The notes beneath the pieces were generated by a model. The model worked only from the letters and a program-made list of their open reading frames with translations. It had not been told where the DNA came from and ran no database searches. Below are positions 4,814 to 6,437 of a stretch of DNA of 6,437 bases, in pieces. The translations under genes were made by a program, and so were the position numbers. The stretch spans positions 1 to 6,437 of the forward strand of contig JAZQWZ010000153.1 of the NCBI GenBank assembly GCA_045632625.1. Reading direction: 5' to 3'. Origin of the DNA: Scatosoma sp045632625. Lineage in GTDB: Bacteria; Bacillota; Clostridia; Christensenellales; Borkfalkiaceae. The first letter of the stretch is position 1. Each line of letters starts with the position of its first letter.

Positions 4814-6298
4814 ATGCAACAAAAAGGGTTCGACAACAGAAAATATCTCTCCTTGCAATCGGAAAAAATTCAGGAACGCATTGCGCTTTTCGGCGATAAA
4901 TTGTACCTTGAGTTTGGGGGGAAACTGTTTGACGACCACCACGCTTCGCGCGTGTTGCCTGGATTTGAACCGGACAGTAAGTTAAAGATGCTTTCCAAAC
5001 TCAAAGATATTGCGGAAATTTTGGTGGTTATCAGCGCGAACGATATCATCAAAAATAAATATAGAAGCGATTTGGGCATTACGTACGATTCGGACGTACT
5101 CCGCTTAATCGACGTTTTCAAACAACAGGGCTTTTACGTAGGCGGCGTCGTTATGACGATGTACCACGTACAGCCTGCCGTGGACGGTTTTATCAAACGC
5201 TTAACGTCGCTTGGCATTCCCGTGTATAAGCACTACGCAATCGCTGGCTATCCTTCCGACGTAGAGCTAATTGTAAGCGAAGACGGTTATGGTAAAAACG
5301 AATATATCCCCACTACGCGCCGACTGGTAGTAGTGACTGCCCCTGGTCCTGGCAGCGGAAAAATGGCAACCTGTCTTTCTCAGCTGTATCACGAAAATTT
5401 ACGCGGTGTAAAAGCCGGTTATGCAAAATTTGAAACGTTCCCCATTTGGAATTTACCTCTTGCACACCCCGTCAATATTGCCTATGAAGCGGCAACTGCC
5501 GATTTGAATGATATGAACATGATAGACCCCTATCATTTGGACGCATATCGCACGCTTTCCGTCAATTACAACCGCGACGTGGAAATTTTCCCCGTGGTAA
5601 GTGCTATGCTTAGCCGTATTTTGGGATATTCCCCCTATCAATCGCCGACGGATATGGGCGTAAATATGGCAGGCTTTTGCATCACCGATGACCAAATATG
5701 CCAAAAAGCGGCGCGTGATGAGATTATCCGCCGTTACTACGCGGCGCAATGCGATGCCTTCAAAGGCAGAGCCAGCAAAGAAACGGTGTCCAAGCTGGAA
5801 GTTTTGATGAGTAAATCGGGCACGGTGATCGATAACAGAAAAACGGTGGCGGCGGCACTCAGCAAAGCGCAATTCACCGACCAACCTGCCGTGGCAATCG
5901 AGCTTGCCGATGGGCGCGTGATTACGGGAAAAACCAGCGATTTGCTGGGCGCAAGTGCGGCGGCGCTATTGAACGCTTTAAAAGTGCTTGGCGGTATAGA
6001 CGACGATATTCAGTTGATTTCCCCGACGATTATCGAACCGTTGCAAAAGCTGAAAGTCAATCATATGGGGGCAATCAATCCTAGGTTGCACACGGATGAA
6101 ATTTTGATGGCGCTTTCCATTTGCGCCGTAACGGACGACAAAGCTAAGCTTGCCATCGAGCAAATTGAAAAGCTGAAAGGCTGTGAAATTCACTCCACCG
6201 TTATTTTATCACACGTGGATGAAAAAACCTTCAAATCGTTGGGTATGCACGTAACCTGCGAACCCAAACGCCAAACGAATACCTTATACCAAGGATAG
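4814..6298 (+). CDS. DUF1846 (UPF0371) family protein of unknown function
   Basis: A 494-residue protein, the usual family length. I recognise it by its highly conserved opening, GFDNRKYLSLQSEKIQERI, then GDKLYLEFGGKLFDDHHASR and LPGFEPDSK (about 27-56), LGITYDSDVLRL (88-98), and a glycine-rich P-loop-like segment APGPGSGKMATCLSQLY (176-192). Further conserved stretches are NMIDPYHLDAY (235-245), QSPTDMGVNMAGFCI (276-290) and the C-terminal VNHMGAINPRLHTDE (415-429). The family is widespread in Bacillota and Actinobacteria, has solved structures, and has no assigned reaction that I know of; the APGPGSGK segment suggests phosphate or nucleotide binding. The ATG at 4814 has GGAGG (4804-4808) five bases upstream; an in-frame ATG at 4700 would lie before the terminator and promoter and is not the start. 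No membrane segment or signal peptide is visible. Confidence 0.93.
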   Translation: MQQKGFDNRKYLSLQSEKIQERIALFGDKLYLEFGGKLFDDHHASRVLPGFEPDSKLKMLSKLKDIAEILVVISANDIIKNKYRSDLGITYDSDVLRLIDVFKQQGFYVGGVVMTMYHVQPAVDGFIKRLTSLGIPVYKHYAIAGYPSDVELIVSEDGYGKNEYIPTTRRLVVVTAPGPGSGKMATCLSQLYHENLRGVKAGYAKFETFPIWNLPLAHPVNIAYEAATADLNDMNMIDPYHLDAYRTLSVNYNRDVEIFPVVSAMLSRILGYSPYQSPTDMGVNMAGFCITDDQICQKAARDEIIRRYYAAQCDAFKGRASKETVSKLEVLMSKSGTVIDNRKTVAAALSKAQFTDQPAVAIELADGRVITGKTSDLLGASAAALLNALKVLGGIDDDIQLISPTIIEPLQKLKVNHMGAINPRLHTDEILMALSICAVTDDKAKLAIEQIEKLKGCEIHSTVILSHVDEKTFKSLGMHVTCEPKRQTNTLYQG

Positions 6299-6305
6299 TA
6301 AATAT

Positions 6306-6333
6306 CCCCCACTAGAAGTGGGGGCTTTATTTT
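6306..6333 (+). terminator. Intrinsic terminator after the DUF1846 gene
   Basis: CCCCCACT (6306-6313) pairs perfectly with AGTGGGGG (6317-6324), probably with a five-base effective loop, and the tail CTTTATTTT follows (6325-6333). It begins eight bases after the stop codon. The T-rich tail lies only on the plus-strand side, so it serves the DUF1846 transcript. Confidence 0.8.
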
Positions 6334-6349
6334 GCGCACTAAAGTGCGT
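6334..6349. repeat. Inverted repeat downstream of the DUF1846 terminator
   Basis: CGCAC (6335-6339) pairs with GTGCG (6344-6348) around a TAAA loop, with a G-T wobble extending the stem at 6334/6349. Its core CACTAAAGTG resembles the tip of the preceding terminator, CACTAGAAGTG. No T-run follows on the plus strand. Its role is unknown. Confidence 0.5.
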
Positions 6350-6356
6350 GAATACT

Positions 6357-6388
6357 GGCGAGACGCCCCAGCGTCACACAAACTCGCC
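6357..6388. repeat. Nested inverted repeats in the right-hand intergenic region
   Basis: GGCGAG (6357-6362) pairs with CTCGCC (6383-6388), enclosing a smaller hairpin ACGC (6363-6366) with GCGT (6371-6374) around CCCA and an eight-base unpaired stretch. It could be a structured RNA end, the terminator region of an unseen convergent gene, or an insertion-sequence end. No coding region or T-run supports one of these over the others. Confidence 0.4.
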
Positions 6389-6437
6389 TACCGCATACAA
6401 GCAAGCCTTTAATTACTTTTTCATTTTATCTTTCTTT

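Noticed and set aside
4522..4836. 104-codon open frame on the minus strand across the NUDIX end, terminator and DUF1846 promoter
   Set aside because: It would cross a strong terminator and promoter and is antisense to the NUDIX coding region; no RBS or family resemblance.
5453..5884. 143-codon open frame on the minus strand
   Set aside because: It is antisense to the conserved core of the DUF1846 gene, has no credible RBS and shows no recognisable domain.
6190..6381. 63-codon open frame on the minus strand across the DUF1846 terminator
   Set aside because: It runs through the terminator hairpin and antisense to the DUF1846 C-terminus, with no RBS or recognisable family.
6410..6436. Possible lysine-rich C-terminus of a convergent minus-strand gene ending in TAA
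   Set aside because: Only seven codons (KKDKMKK) are visible at the window edge in A-rich sequence; too short to support.

Overview
The window looks like chromosomal DNA of a low-to-mid GC Bacillota bacterium, most likely a member of the Clostridia. The reasons are the strong AGGAGG-type ribosome binding sites, the TTGACA/TATAAT promoters with 17-base spacers, the prmA-rsmE-mtaB-hinT gene order, and sporulation-type genes and promoters at the left end. Most of it is conserved housekeeping sequence. I see no phage, CRISPR array, tRNA or rRNA gene, and no convincing mobile element.

Left region (1-746, minus strand). The first 29 codons of a membrane-protein gene run off the left edge; it may be a SpoIIQ-like gene. 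Upstream of it lies a short gene for an exported protein whose C-terminal half resembles YwmB (DUF1779). Both genes are preceded by the same promoter-like pattern, GTATA-N15-GGC(G/A)AT, which fits the forespore sigma factor SigF/SigG consensus. The YwmB-like gene also has an 11-bp GC-rich hairpin that takes in its ribosome binding site and is followed by five Ts. That hairpin could end transcripts from the operon upstream, or mask translation from them, while leaving the gene's own shorter transcript free.

Middle region (747-4081, minus strand). A compact four-gene operon, prmA-rsmE-mtaB-hinT, is read leftward from one strong extended -10 promoter. Gaps are 15 bases, a 4-base overlap and 20 bases. 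Three products modify the translation machinery (L11 methylation, 16S rRNA m3U1498, tRNA ms2t6A37) and the fourth is a HIT-family nucleotide hydrolase.

Right region (4082-6437, plus strand). A divergent promoter drives a NUDIX hydrolase with an N-terminal zinc ribbon, closed by a perfect intrinsic terminator. A separate SigA-type promoter then drives a full-length DUF1846 (UPF0371) protein of unknown function, also closed by a terminator hairpin. Past that lies about 110 bases of non-coding sequence with two further inverted-repeat structures.

The best candidate for something undescribed is the left end: paired forespore-type promoters plus a leader hairpin that only read-through RNA could form. 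All functional names come from motif recognition and memory of the families, not from a database search.
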